Assembly (NCBI RefSeq): GCF_018129965.1
Contig: NZ_JAFCKW010000010.1
Location: 1 to 64,000, forward strand
Direction of reading: 5' to 3'
DNA length: 64,000 bases
DNA from: Bradyrhizobium diazoefficiens
GTDB taxonomy: Bacteria; Pseudomonadota; Alphaproteobacteria; Rhizobiales; Xanthobacteraceae
Made by a program: the position numbers and the translations under genes. Below the pieces are notes generated by a model, which did no database searches, was not told the DNA's origin, and saw nothing but the letters and a program-made list of their open reading frames with translations. Positions 8,136 to 16,593 of the stretch are shown here, piece after piece (position 1 is the first letter of the stretch; each line of letters opens with the position of its first letter).

Positions 8136-9737
8136 CTATCCCCGCCGTGCCGCTTCCAGCGCCTGCGGCGTGTCAATGTCGAGGAAAGCGCCCTCGCCTT
8201 CGACGGGGACTTCCGCGACCGCTTCCGCATGCCTCGCGATCAGGTGCCGCGCGCCGACGTCGCCATCCAGCGCCATCAATTCGCTGAAGAAGCGGCGCGC
8301 CCACAGCACGGGATTGCCGCGGCGACCTTCGCTGACGGGCACGACGATGAGATTGCCGCGGTCCGGCGCAAAGCCGTCGATGAGGCGGTCGATCAGGCCG
8401 GCATCGATCAACGGCATGTCGCCGAGGCAGACCACCGCGCCGTCGCATGTCTCCGGCACGGCGGCGATGCCTGATTTGACCGAGCTTGCGATGCCACCGG
8501 CGAAATCCGGATTGCGGACGAATTTCACTTTCAAACCTGCGAGCGCCTGCTCGACCAGCTCGGTCTGGTGACCGGTGACGACGATGACCTCGGAGGCCTT
8601 CGAGGCCAGCGCCTGTTCGGTGGCAATCCGCACCAGCTTCTTGCCGTCGAGCTCGGCCAGAAGCTTGTTCGGGCCGCCCATCCGGGTCGAGCGTCCGGCC
8701 GCAAGCACGATGGCTGCGACGTTGTTGCCCTCGATCTCGGGTTTTGCGCGCGGCTGCGGCCGCGTCACGATCTCCATCAGAAGGCCGCCGACGCCCATGC
8801 CCATCAGCTCGGATCGTGTCACCTTGATGCCGGCCAGCAGCCGCATCAACACCCAGTCGAACCCGTTCTCGACCGGCGAGCGCGCGCAGCCCGGCGCGCC
8901 CAGCACCGGCACGCCGCCGGCCCGCGCGATCAGCAGCAGATTGCCGGGATCGACCGGCATGCCGAAATGCTCGATCTCGCCCCCGATCGCGGTCACCGCC
9001 GCCGGGATCACGTCGCGGCGGTCGGCGATGGCTGATGCTCCGAACACGATGACGAGCTCGGCGCCAAGCGCGAGCAATTCCTTGATTGCCGCCGACAGCG
9101 CTCGCTCGTCATGCTGCACCCGCCGCTCGGCGACGATGCTGGCACCAGCAGGCGCAAGCCGCTCGGCGGTGACGCGCAGCGTCTTGTCAATCACCTTCGA
9201 GGACAGGCCCGGCAGCAAGGTCGAGACGATGCCGACGCGCTTGATCACGTAGGGAGCGATCTTCAGCACATCGCGGCCCGCCGCTTTCACGGCTGCATCG
9301 CGCAAGCGTCCCTCGACACCGAACGGAATGATCTTGACGGTGCCGACCATCTCGCCCTCGACCACCGGCTTGTAGGCGGAGAGTGTCGCGAAGGTGATGG
9401 CTTCGTCGATATTGTTGATGCGGTCGACCGCGGCGCGGTCGATCACCAGCACGCCCGGACGCGCGGCAAACAGATTGGCGCGGCCGGTGAAGGCGCGCTC
9501 GACATGAATGCCCTCGCCGCCGACCGCGAGCGCGATGCTGGCGGCCGCGACGTCCTCGGAGACGTCGCCCTCCTCCATGCGCACCACGACGACATCCTTG
9601 ATGCCGGCGCGCGTCAGCGCCTCGACCTCGGTCGGGCCGATCGTCGTGCCCTTCTTCAGCACCAGCGGTCCCTGGCGCAGGGTGTGGACGGTCACCCCGC
9701 CGATCGCATCCCTGGGGCTCGCCGGTCCGAACTTCAT
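8136..9737 (-). CDS. MoeA-like/MobA-like fusion protein, molybdenum cofactor maturation
   Basis: A 533-residue fusion. Residues 1-340 resemble the molybdopterin-binding MoeA/MogA fold (VIVFGASAIADRRDVIPAAV, GAPGCARSPVENGFD). Residues 345-533 form a MobA/MocA-type nucleotidyltransferase with IVLAAGRSTRMGGPNKLL, VVTGHQ and LGDMPLI. Together they should carry out cofactor loading and cytidylylation (forming the MCD cofactor used by CO-dehydrogenase-type enzymes). The ATG overlaps the stop of the upstream XdhC gene (ATGA). It is the last gene of the cox cluster. Confidence 0.85.
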   Translation of the reverse strand: MKFGPASPRDAIGGVTVHTLRQGPLVLKKGTTIGPTEVEALTRAGIKDVVVVRMEEGDVSEDVAAASIALAVGGEGIHVERAFTGRANLFAARPGVLVIDRAAVDRINNIDEAITFATLSAYKPVVEGEMVGTVKIIPFGVEGRLRDAAVKAAGRDVLKIAPYVIKRVGIVSTLLPGLSSKVIDKTLRVTAERLAPAGASIVAERRVQHDERALSAAIKELLALGAELVIVFGASAIADRRDVIPAAVTAIGGEIEHFGMPVDPGNLLLIARAGGVPVLGAPGCARSPVENGFDWVLMRLLAGIKVTRSELMGMGVGGLLMEIVTRPQPRAKPEIEGNNVAAIVLAAGRSTRMGGPNKLLAELDGKKLVRIATEQALASKASEVIVVTGHQTELVEQALAGLKVKFVRNPDFAGGIASSVKSGIAAVPETCDGAVVCLGDMPLIDAGLIDRLIDGFAPDRGNLIVVPVSEGRRGNPVLWARRFFSELMALDGDVGARHLIARHAEAVAEVPVEGEGAFLDIDTPQALEAARRG

Positions 9738-10435
9738 GCCGCGTCTTCTTTTTGTTTCGGTGGCAGGCGGAGCACCGCCGTGATCTCGGCCATGATCGAC
9801 ACCGCGATCTCGGAGGGCGAGACCGCTCCGATCGCAAGGCCAATGGGTGCGTGGATCCGCGCGATGTCGCTATCCTTTGCGCCCTGCGCCCGCAGCCGGT
9901 CGCCGCGCTTGGCATGCGTCTTCCGCGAGCCCAGCGCGCCGATATAGAAGCAGTCGCGCTCGAAGGCGTGCAGCAGCGCCGGATCGTCGATCTTCGGATC
10001 GTGCGTCACGGCAACGAAAGCCGTGTAGTGATCGACGTTGAGCGGCGGCAGCGCGGTGTCGGGCCACTCGGCCACCAGCGGGATATCGGGGAAGCGCTCC
10101 GGGCTGGCAAAGGCCGTGCGCGGATCGATCACCGTGACGTCGTAGCCGAGCGAACGCGCCAGCGGCGCCAGGGCCTGGCTGATATGGACCGCGCCGATGA
10201 TGACGAGCTTTGCGGTCGGCGCGTAGACGTTGAGGAACAGTTTCCTGCCGCCGGCCTCGATCGTGGCGCTCTTGCCCATGCGAAGCTGCTTGTCGAGCTC
10301 AGTGCCCAGCGGGTCGTTCGCAAAGTCCTTCGCCTTGACCAGGCGTTGCTCGCCGTTTTCGGTGTCGGTCACCAGAATGACCGGCCGGCGCGCGGCGCGC
10401 TCGGCATTGAGTTCGTGCAGGATCTCGAGCTTCAC
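9734..10435 (-). CDS. XdhC/CoxI family maturation protein, Rossmann-type C-domain
   Basis: A 233-residue XdhC-type chaperone. It holds the nucleotide-binding segment LVIIGAVHISQALAPLARSLGYDVTVIDPR and the conserved GALGSRKTHAKR motif. XdhC proteins bind molybdenum cofactor and help its sulfuration and insertion into xanthine-dehydrogenase-family enzymes. The usual N-terminal XdhC_CoxI domain is on a separate gene immediately upstream, so the classical protein is split in two. The start is GTG, two bases after the upstream stop. Confidence 0.87.
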   Translation of the reverse strand: MKLEILHELNAERAARRPVILVTDTENGEQRLVKAKDFANDPLGTELDKQLRMGKSATIEAGGRKLFLNVYAPTAKLVIIGAVHISQALAPLARSLGYDVTVIDPRTAFASPERFPDIPLVAEWPDTALPPLNVDHYTAFVAVTHDPKIDDPALLHAFERDCFYIGALGSRKTHAKRGDRLRAQGAKDSDIARIHAPIGLAIGAVSPSEIAVSIMAEITAVLRLPPKQKEDAA

Positions 10436-10437
10436 GG

Positions 10438-10761
10438 CTAGCCGACTTTCTCGACGAAGACGCGGATGGTGCCGCCGCAGGACAGGCCGACATTCCAGGC
10501 GGTCTCGTCGGCGACGCCAAACTCCAGCATCCGCGGCTTGCCGCTCTGGATCACGTCCATGGCTTCGGTGACCACGGCGCCCTCGACGCAGCCGCCGGAG
10601 ACCGACCCCAGGAAGGTGCCGTCATCATTGATGACGAGGCTGGAGCCTGCGGGGCGCGGCGCCGAGCCCCAGGTCTCGACCACTGTCGCCAGCGCGACGC
10701 CGTGGCCGGCCTTCTGCCAGTCTTCGGCAGCCTTCAGAATATCCTCGTCACGATCGAGCAT
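10438..10761 (-). CDS. XdhC/CoxI family protein, N-terminal domain only
   Basis: A 107-residue protein that is essentially the N-terminal XdhC_CoxI domain: GSAPRPAGSSLVINDDGTFLGSVSGGCVEG and a conserved Cys in LSCGGTIRVFVE. It probably works as a pair with the following Rossmann-domain gene in cofactor handling. GAGG precedes the ATG. It sits 11 bases after coxE within the cox operon. Confidence 0.87.
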   Translation of the reverse strand: MLDRDEDILKAAEDWQKAGHGVALATVVETWGSAPRPAGSSLVINDDGTFLGSVSGGCVEGAVVTEAMDVIQSGKPRMLEFGVADETAWNVGLSCGGTIRVFVEKVG

Positions 10762-10772
10762 GGGGGGCCTCT

Positions 10773-11975
10773 TTAGGCTACGGAGCGGATCAGGCTGCGG
10801 TGTTGCGGCGGCAGCGGCCGGGACAGCGCGCTGATCAGCTCATGGATCGAACTCAAATTATGTACCGGGCGGAATTCGTCAACGTGCGGGAGCATCATTT
10901 TGATGCCCTGCGCCTTGGCCTCGAAGCCGCCGAACCGGAGCAGCGGGTTGAGCCAGATCAGCCGGCGGCAGGAGCGGTGCAGCCGGTCCATCTCGAAGGC
11001 GAGCTTGGAATCGGCCTCGCGCTCCAGCCCGTCGGAGATCAGCAGCACGATGGCGCCCTGGCTCAGCACGCGCCTTGCCCACAATTTGTTGAAGTTGTGC
11101 AGCGAGGCGGAAATCCGCGTGCCGCCGGCCCAGTCCTCGACCGAGGCGGAGCAACTGGCCAGCGCCTCGTCCGGATCGCGCTGTCGCAGCGCGCGGGTGA
11201 CGTTGGTGAGGCGGGTGCCGAACAGGAACACCGAGACGCGCTTGCGGGCGTCGCCGACGGCGTGAAGGAAATGCAGGAACAGGCGGGTGTACTCGCTCAT
11301 CGAGCCCGAGATATCGAGCAGCGCGACGATCGGCGCCGGCTTCTCGATCCGCCCGAGGCGATGGATGTCGATGATGTCGCCGCCGGTGCGCAGCGACGCG
11401 CGCAGGGTGCGGCGCAAATCGAGGCGAAGGCCGCGCGGGTCGGGGCGGTGCCGGCGCGTCAGAAGCTCGGCCTGCGGCAGCCGCATCCGCTCGATGGCGT
11501 GCAGCGCCTCGGTGATCTCCGCCGCGCTCATCTGGGCGAAATCCTTCTTTTGCAGGATTTCCTTGTCGGACACCGACAGGCGCAGATCCTGCTCCTGGTG
11601 CTGCGGCGTCTCCGTCATCCGCGGCTGCGACATCGCCTCCTGTACGCGGCGGGAGCCGGCCGGCGGCTTCTTCTTGGCCTGGTCCGGCAGCGGCACCGAA
11701 TCCAGCATGTGCTTCCACTCTTCCGAGGCGCGGAAGAACAGGTTGAAGGCCTGCTTGAAGATCAGTGCGTGCTCGTGCCGCTTGACGAAGATCGCCTCCA
11801 GCGTGGTGAAGACATCGCCGCGGTTGCCGATGTCGATCACCTGCAGCGCGCTCATGGCATCGATCACCGCCCCCGGCCCCACCGGCATGCCGGCCGCACG
11901 CAGCGCGCGGGCAAAGCCGACGATGTTGTCGGCGAACTGCTCGGTTTTTTCGGGTGCCAGATGGTTGATGGGCAT
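10773..11975 (-). CDS. coxE: CoxE-like von Willebrand factor A domain protein
   Basis: A 400-residue VWA protein. The N-terminal half is CoxE-specific, and the VWA domain after about residue 210 carries the MIDAS motif DISGSMSEY, with a further LLISDGLE Asp. CoxE and the MoxR ATPase CoxD act together in maturing the bimetallic active site of CO dehydrogenase (family knowledge from Oligotropha). The neighbouring coxD is 138 bases upstream, separated by a palindromic repeat. Confidence 0.9.
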   Translation of the reverse strand: MPINHLAPEKTEQFADNIVGFARALRAAGMPVGPGAVIDAMSALQVIDIGNRGDVFTTLEAIFVKRHEHALIFKQAFNLFFRASEEWKHMLDSVPLPDQAKKKPPAGSRRVQEAMSQPRMTETPQHQEQDLRLSVSDKEILQKKDFAQMSAAEITEALHAIERMRLPQAELLTRRHRPDPRGLRLDLRRTLRASLRTGGDIIDIHRLGRIEKPAPIVALLDISGSMSEYTRLFLHFLHAVGDARKRVSVFLFGTRLTNVTRALRQRDPDEALASCSASVEDWAGGTRISASLHNFNKLWARRVLSQGAIVLLISDGLEREADSKLAFEMDRLHRSCRRLIWLNPLLRFGGFEAKAQGIKMMLPHVDEFRPVHNLSSIHELISALSRPLPPQHRSLIRSVA

Positions 11976-11990
11976 GGTGTACTCATCTTC

Positions 11991-12094
11991 TCGTCATTCC
12001 GGGGCGCCGCGTAAGCGGCGAGCCCGGAATCCATAACCACGATCGGGAGTATGGATTCCGGGCTCGCGCCCAAGGGCGCGCCCCGGAATGACGA
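11991..12094. repeat. Intergenic palindromic repeat, family A, copy 1
   Basis: A 104-bp dyad between coxD and coxE. It begins TCGTCATTCCGGGGCGC and ends with the complementary GCGCCCCGGAATGACGA-like arm, with inner arms GAGCCCGGAATCCAT and ATGGATTCCGGGCTC. A shorter relative is at 17387-17468. In a transcript it folds into a long hairpin that could protect RNA ends or reduce readthrough within the operon. Confidence 0.8.
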
Positions 12095-12113
12095 GCTCAG
12101 TTGTGGCGCGAGA

Positions 12114-13052
12114 TCAACTCTCGCTCGTCGCTTCCTTCAGCACCTTCTGCAAGGTGTCGCCCTGCATCCGGGTGATGTCGTCCTGGTACTTGAGCAGCGC
12201 GCCCAGCGTGTCGCCGACCACTTCCGGGGTCAGCGAGCGGGCGTCGAGCTCGGACAGGGCGGTGGCCCAGTCGATGGTCTCGGCGACGCCCGGCGACTTG
12301 TAGAAATCCTGGTTGCGCAGCGCCTGCACGAAGCGCACCACCTGCTGCGACAGCTTCGCGGAGATGCCGGGCACGCGCGACTTGACGATCGCAAGCTCGC
12401 GCTCGGCGGCGGGATAATCGACCCAGTGATAGAGACAGCGCCGCTTCAGCGCGTCGTGGATCTCCCGGGTGCGGTTGGAGGTGATGATGACGATCGGCGG
12501 ATGCGGCGCCTTCACCGTGCCGAATTCCGGAATCGTGATCTGGAAGTCGCTGAGGATTTCGAGGAGATAGGCCTCGAACGCCTCGTCGGCGCGGTCGAGT
12601 TCGTCGATCAGCAGCACCGGCGGACCGGCGACGTCGGGCTCCAGCGCCTGGAGCAGCGGCCGCTTGATCATGTAGCGGTCGGCGAAGATGTCGGACGAGA
12701 GCTGGTCGCGGTCGGTATCGCCGGCGGCTTCCGCCATCCGGATCGCGATCATCTGCGCGGCGCTGTTCCACTCATACACCGCCGAGGAGACGTCGAGGCC
12801 TTCGTAGCACTGCAGGCGGATCAGCTTCCGCCCCAGCGCGGCCGACAGCACCTTCGCGATTTCGGTCTTGCCGACGCCGGCCTCGCCTTCGAGAAACAGC
12901 GGCCGGCCCATGCGCAGCGACAGATAGGTCACCGTCGCCAGCGATCGCTCGGCGAGATAGCCGCGCGAGGTCAGAAGTTCGAGCATCGCGTCGACCGATG
13001 CCGGCAATACTGATGACGTATTGGCACCGGAATTATTGGCCGCTGAAGTCAT
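12114..13052 (-). CDS. coxD: MoxR-family AAA+ ATPase, CoxD-like
   Basis: A 312-residue AAA+ ATPase of the MoxR type. Walker A is GEAGVGKTE, Walker B is LLIDELD and the sensor region is VIITSNRTREIHDALKRRC. CoxD-type ATPases act as chaperones in assembling the active site of Mo-hydroxylases, with CoxE as partner. The ATG at 13052 has only a weak ribosome-binding site; a GTG at 13079 is an alternative start that adds nine residues. Confidence 0.92.
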   Translation of the reverse strand: MTSAANNSGANTSSVLPASVDAMLELLTSRGYLAERSLATVTYLSLRMGRPLFLEGEAGVGKTEIAKVLSAALGRKLIRLQCYEGLDVSSAVYEWNSAAQMIAIRMAEAAGDTDRDQLSSDIFADRYMIKRPLLQALEPDVAGPPVLLIDELDRADEAFEAYLLEILSDFQITIPEFGTVKAPHPPIVIITSNRTREIHDALKRRCLYHWVDYPAAERELAIVKSRVPGISAKLSQQVVRFVQALRNQDFYKSPGVAETIDWATALSELDARSLTPEVVGDTLGALLKYQDDITRMQGDTLQKVLKEATSES

Positions 13053-13114
13053 GAAAGGCCAGTCTCGTTTTGCGCCCACACACGGGGCAAGTATCGGGCC
13101 AGGAGGTGGCCCGC

Positions 13115-13921
13115 TTATTCCTTGGCGTTGGCAGCGTCGAGCGCGCGGCGCGTCAGCACGCCGATGAGGTGCGCACGGTATTCTGCGCTGCCGTGGATGT
13201 CGCTGTTGAGACCATCCGCCGGCACCTCGATGCCGTCGAGGGCCTTCGCCGCGAAGCGCTTCTTCAGGGCTTCCTCGAATGCGGTGACGCGAAACACGCC
13301 TTCCGAGCCGGCCCCGGTGACGGCAACCCGCACGTCGGAAGGGCGCCGCGCCACGAACACGCCGACCAGGGCATAGCGCGAGGCCTGGTTGCGGAACTTG
13401 ATGTAAGCCGCCTTCTTTGGCAGCGGGAACATCACCTTGGTGATGATCTCGTCGGGTTCGAGCGCGGTCGTGAACAGGCCCTGGAAATACTCCTCGGCCT
13501 TGAGGCGGCGCTTGTTGGTGACGATGGTGGCGCCGAGCGCGAGCACGGCGGCCGGATAGTCGGCGGTCGGATCGTTGTTGGCCAGCGAGCCGCCGATCGT
13601 GCCCCTGTGACGCACGGCGGGATCGCCGATCTGGCCGGCGAGATTCGCCAGCGCCGGGATCGCCTCACCGACGATCGCGGAGCTAGCGACCTCGGCATGC
13701 TTGGCGGTGGCGCCGATCACGAGCGCGCGGCCCTTCATCTCGATCGCGTTCAGACCCTCGATGTGGGAGAGGTCGACCAGATGCGGCGGACTGGCAAGGC
13801 GCTGCTTCATGACCGGAATCAGCGTGTGACCGCCGGCGACCAGCTTGGCGTCTTCGTTCTTCACCAGCAGATTGGCGGCCTGCCTGACGGTCCCGGGGCG
13901 ATGATATTTGAATTCGTACAT
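13115..13921 (-). CDS. coxM: FAD-binding medium subunit of a CO-dehydrogenase-type Mo hydroxylase
   Basis: A 268-residue flavoprotein of the CoxM/XdhB type that passes electrons from the iron-sulfur subunit to an acceptor. FAD-contact motifs AGGHTLIPVMK and TIGGSLANNDP are intact and length is normal for the family (about 265-290). AGGA precedes the ATG. It follows coxS by only 38 bases; the large subunit gene that normally lies between them in form II (S-L-M) clusters is absent. Confidence 0.9.
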   Translation of the reverse strand: MYEFKYHRPGTVRQAANLLVKNEDAKLVAGGHTLIPVMKQRLASPPHLVDLSHIEGLNAIEMKGRALVIGATAKHAEVASSAIVGEAIPALANLAGQIGDPAVRHRGTIGGSLANNDPTADYPAAVLALGATIVTNKRRLKAEEYFQGLFTTALEPDEIITKVMFPLPKKAAYIKFRNQASRYALVGVFVARRPSDVRVAVTGAGSEGVFRVTAFEEALKKRFAAKALDGIEVPADGLNSDIHGSAEYRAHLIGVLTRRALDAANAKE

Positions 13922-13959
13922 CTGAATGTCCTGATCGCGGGATTCGCGAGAATACCGGT

Positions 13960-14445
13960 TTACGCGAGGTCGGATTTCGCCATCGCCTTGGCACCGGCCG
14001 AGATCGAGGCGACGATGTTCTGGTAGCCGGTGCAGCGGCAGAGATTGCCCTCCAGCTCCTCGCGGATGGTATGGTCGTCGAGCTCATTGCCCTTGCGATG
14101 GACGATGTCGATCGCGGTCATGATCATGCCCGGCGTGCAGAAGCCGCACTGCAGGCCATGGTGCTCGCGGAAGGCTTCCTGCATCGGATGCAGCGGTGCG
14201 CCGTCGGCGGCCAGCCCCTCGATCGTCTTGACCTCGTGGCCATCGGCCATCACGGCCAGCGTGGTGCAGGACTTCACGGCCTTGCCATCCAGATGCACGA
14301 CGCAGGCGCCGCACTGCGAGGTGTCGCAGCCGACATGGGTGCCGGTCAGCCGCAGATTCTCGCGCAGGAACTGCACCAGGAGGGTGCGGGAGTCGACATT
14401 GGCCGTCACAGGATTGCCGTTCACGATGAGGGAGATTTTTGCCAT
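13960..14445 (-). CDS. coxS: 2Fe-2S small subunit of a CO-dehydrogenase-type Mo hydroxylase
   Basis: A 161-residue iron-sulfur protein with all eight cluster cysteines: the plant-ferredoxin-type cluster in GCDTSQCGACVVHLDG and the following KSC, and the second cluster in QCGFCTPGM and NLCRCTGY. It relays electrons from the molybdenum site to FAD. The ATG at 14445 follows GAGAG; a GTG two codons upstream is possible. The protein is full length with a normal C-terminus, so the missing large subunit is not explained by fusion or truncation here. Confidence 0.93.
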   Translation of the reverse strand: MAKISLIVNGNPVTANVDSRTLLVQFLRENLRLTGTHVGCDTSQCGACVVHLDGKAVKSCTTLAVMADGHEVKTIEGLAADGAPLHPMQEAFREHHGLQCGFCTPGMIMTAIDIVHRKGNELDDHTIREELEGNLCRCTGYQNIVASISAGAKAMAKSDLA

Positions 14446-14578
14446 AAGCACTCTCTATCAGCGCCCCGACGGGTCCCGTCGAAGCGGTTCTTATAATTAT
14501 TCCAACCCATCATATGGGCCATTATGCCCGGGGGCAACATCACCCCGGTCGCAAGGTGCCATGCCGAAAGGCGGGCCT

Positions 14579-15025
14579 TCAGCCCTGTACCGCCTTGGCG
14601 AAATTCGCAAAAAATTCATCGGCCAGTTTCTTGGCGGTGCCGTTGATCAGGCGTTGGCCGAGCTGCGCCAACTTGCCGCCGATCTGCGCCTCGACATCAT
14701 AGGACAGCAGTGTCCCGCCGTCCTTCTCCGCCAGCTTGACCACTGCGCCGCCCTTGGCGAATCCGGCGACCCCGCCCTCGCCCTCGCCGGAGATCTTGTA
14801 GCCGTTCGGCGGGTCGAGATCGCTCAGCGTGACCTTGCCCTTGAAGCGGGCCGACACCGGGCCGACCTTCATCTTTGCCGTTGCGCGGAAGCCGCCATCC
14901 TCGGTCCTCTCCAGCTCCTCGCAGCCGGGAATGCAGGCCTTCAGGACCGCGGGATCGTTGAGCTTCTCCCAGACGGCCTCGCGCGGCGCCGCAAGCTGGA
15001 CTTCGCCGTTCATCGTCATGGCCAT
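14579..15025 (-). CDS. coxG: CoxG-like SRPBCC protein
   Basis: A 148-residue START/SRPBCC-fold protein of the CO dehydrogenase subunit G family. It begins with the typical MNGEVQLAAPREAVWEKLNDP and contains the IPGCEELE motif. CoxG-type proteins are linked to membrane anchoring or recruitment of the enzyme; they are not catalytic. GGAGG lies six bases before the ATG at 15025. It is the first gene of the cox cluster, so its promoter should be in the 184-base gap shared with the divergent pcaB. Confidence 0.88.
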   Translation of the reverse strand: MAMTMNGEVQLAAPREAVWEKLNDPAVLKACIPGCEELERTEDGGFRATAKMKVGPVSARFKGKVTLSDLDPPNGYKISGEGEGGVAGFAKGGAVVKLAEKDGGTLLSYDVEAQIGGKLAQLGQRLINGTAKKLADEFFANFAKAVQG

Positions 15026-15209
15026 GGGGTGCCTCCAGGGATCGCAAAAGGTGGGGATGCTCAAGTAACGCACGGGGACCGCAAAGGAAAGGGTAGCCCT
15101 CGGCCACGTGCAATGCATATTCGCAACTGCAAAAAGCCTTGTGCGGACGCTCAGGGATTGGCAGAGCCTGGGCATTGGTGATTAGGTCTCGACCCAGGAC
15201 TTGCGCAAC

Positions 15210-16565
15210 ATGAGCACCGCTCTCTCTCCCCTGCTCGCGCCGATGCTGTCGGGCGCGGCCATGCGCGTCGTCTGCGACGACCGGTCGACCCTGCAGAACA
15301 TGCTCGATTTCGAGGCGGCCCTGGCGCGGGCTGAAGCCGCCATCGGCGTGATTCCGGAGGCCGCCGCGGGCCCGATTCAATCGGCCTGCAAGGCCGATAC
15401 CTTCGATATGGCGGCCCTGGCCGAAGCCGCGACCCGCTCCGGCAACCTCGCCATTCCGCTGGTCAAGATGCTGACCGCCGAGGTCGGCAAGGCCGATGCG
15501 GAGGCTGCACGCTACGTGCATTGGGGCGCGACCAGCCAGGACGTCATCGACAGCGCGACCATGCTCGGCTTGCGCGCCGGCATCGATGCGCTGGACGCCG
15601 ACCTCAGCCGCGCTATCAAGGGCTTTGCCACGCTGGCGCGCCACCATCGCAACACCGCGATGGTGGCAAGGACCTGGCTCCAGCACGCGCTGCCGATGCC
15701 GTTCGGGCTGAAGGCCGCAGAATATGCCGCAAGCCTCGCCCGCGCCCGCTGCCGCCTGCGGCGCCTGCGCCGCGAGGGCCTCGCGCTGCAATTCGGCGGC
15801 GCGGCCGGCACGCTCGCCGCCCTCGGCGACAAGGGGCTCGCGGTCGCCGAACGGCTGGCGCAGGAGTTGGACCTGCCGCTGCCCGAGGCGCCCTGGCACA
15901 CCCATCGCGACCGCATCGCGGACGTCGCATCGGCCTTCGCGATCCTCGCCGGCAGTTGCGGCAAGATCGCGCGCGACGTCTCGCTGATGATGCAGACCGA
16001 TGTCGGCGAAGCCTTCGAGCCCGCCGGCGAAGGCCGCGGCGGCTCCTCGACGATGCCGCACAAGCGCAACCCGGTCGCTGCCGCAAGCGCGCTCGGCTGC
16101 GCGACCATGGCCCCGCAGCTCGCCGCGACAATTTTTGCGGCCCAGGTGCAGGATCACGAGCGAAGCGCCGGCCCCTGGCACGCGGAATGGCCGACGCTCC
16201 CTCAATTGATGCTGGTGACCTCCGGCGCGCTCGCGGCCATCGTCGACATCGCCGAAGGGCTGGAGGTCGACGCCGCGCGCATGCGCAGCAACCTCGATGC
16301 GACGCATGGACTGATCATGGCGGAGGCGGTCACCTTTGCGCTGGCTGACAAGATCGGCAAGAGCGACGCGCATCATCTGATCGAGGCCGCGAGCAAGCGC
16401 GCGGTTGCCGAGAGGGAGCATCTGCGCGAAATTCTCGCGGCCGATTCGCAGGTGACGGCGCATCTTTCGCCGGAAAAAATTGCGGCATTGTTCGAGCCGA
16501 TGGCCTATCAAGGGGCCTCGCAGGCGCTGATCGACCGCCTGCTGGACAGCCTCGAGCGCGACTAG
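15210..16565 (+). CDS. pcaB: 3-carboxy-cis,cis-muconate cycloisomerase
   Basis: A 451-residue member of the fumarase/aspartase superfamily. The signature GGSSTMPHKRNP and the HWGATSQDVIDSA segment identify the cycloisomerase that lactonises 3-carboxymuconate in the protocatechuate branch of the beta-ketoadipate pathway. The ATG at 15210 is preferred because AGGAC lies nine bases upstream; a TTG at 15201 is also in frame. It heads a pcaBDC run on the plus strand. Confidence 0.9.
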   Translation: MSTALSPLLAPMLSGAAMRVVCDDRSTLQNMLDFEAALARAEAAIGVIPEAAAGPIQSACKADTFDMAALAEAATRSGNLAIPLVKMLTAEVGKADAEAARYVHWGATSQDVIDSATMLGLRAGIDALDADLSRAIKGFATLARHHRNTAMVARTWLQHALPMPFGLKAAEYAASLARARCRLRRLRREGLALQFGGAAGTLAALGDKGLAVAERLAQELDLPLPEAPWHTHRDRIADVASAFAILAGSCGKIARDVSLMMQTDVGEAFEPAGEGRGGSSTMPHKRNPVAAASALGCATMAPQLAATIFAAQVQDHERSAGPWHAEWPTLPQLMLVTSGALAAIVDIAEGLEVDAARMRSNLDATHGLIMAEAVTFALADKIGKSDAHHLIEAASKRAVAEREHLREILAADSQVTAHLSPEKIAALFEPMAYQGASQALIDRLLDSLERD

Positions 16566-16593
16566 AAACGCGACAAGACAACGGAGACCCCGC

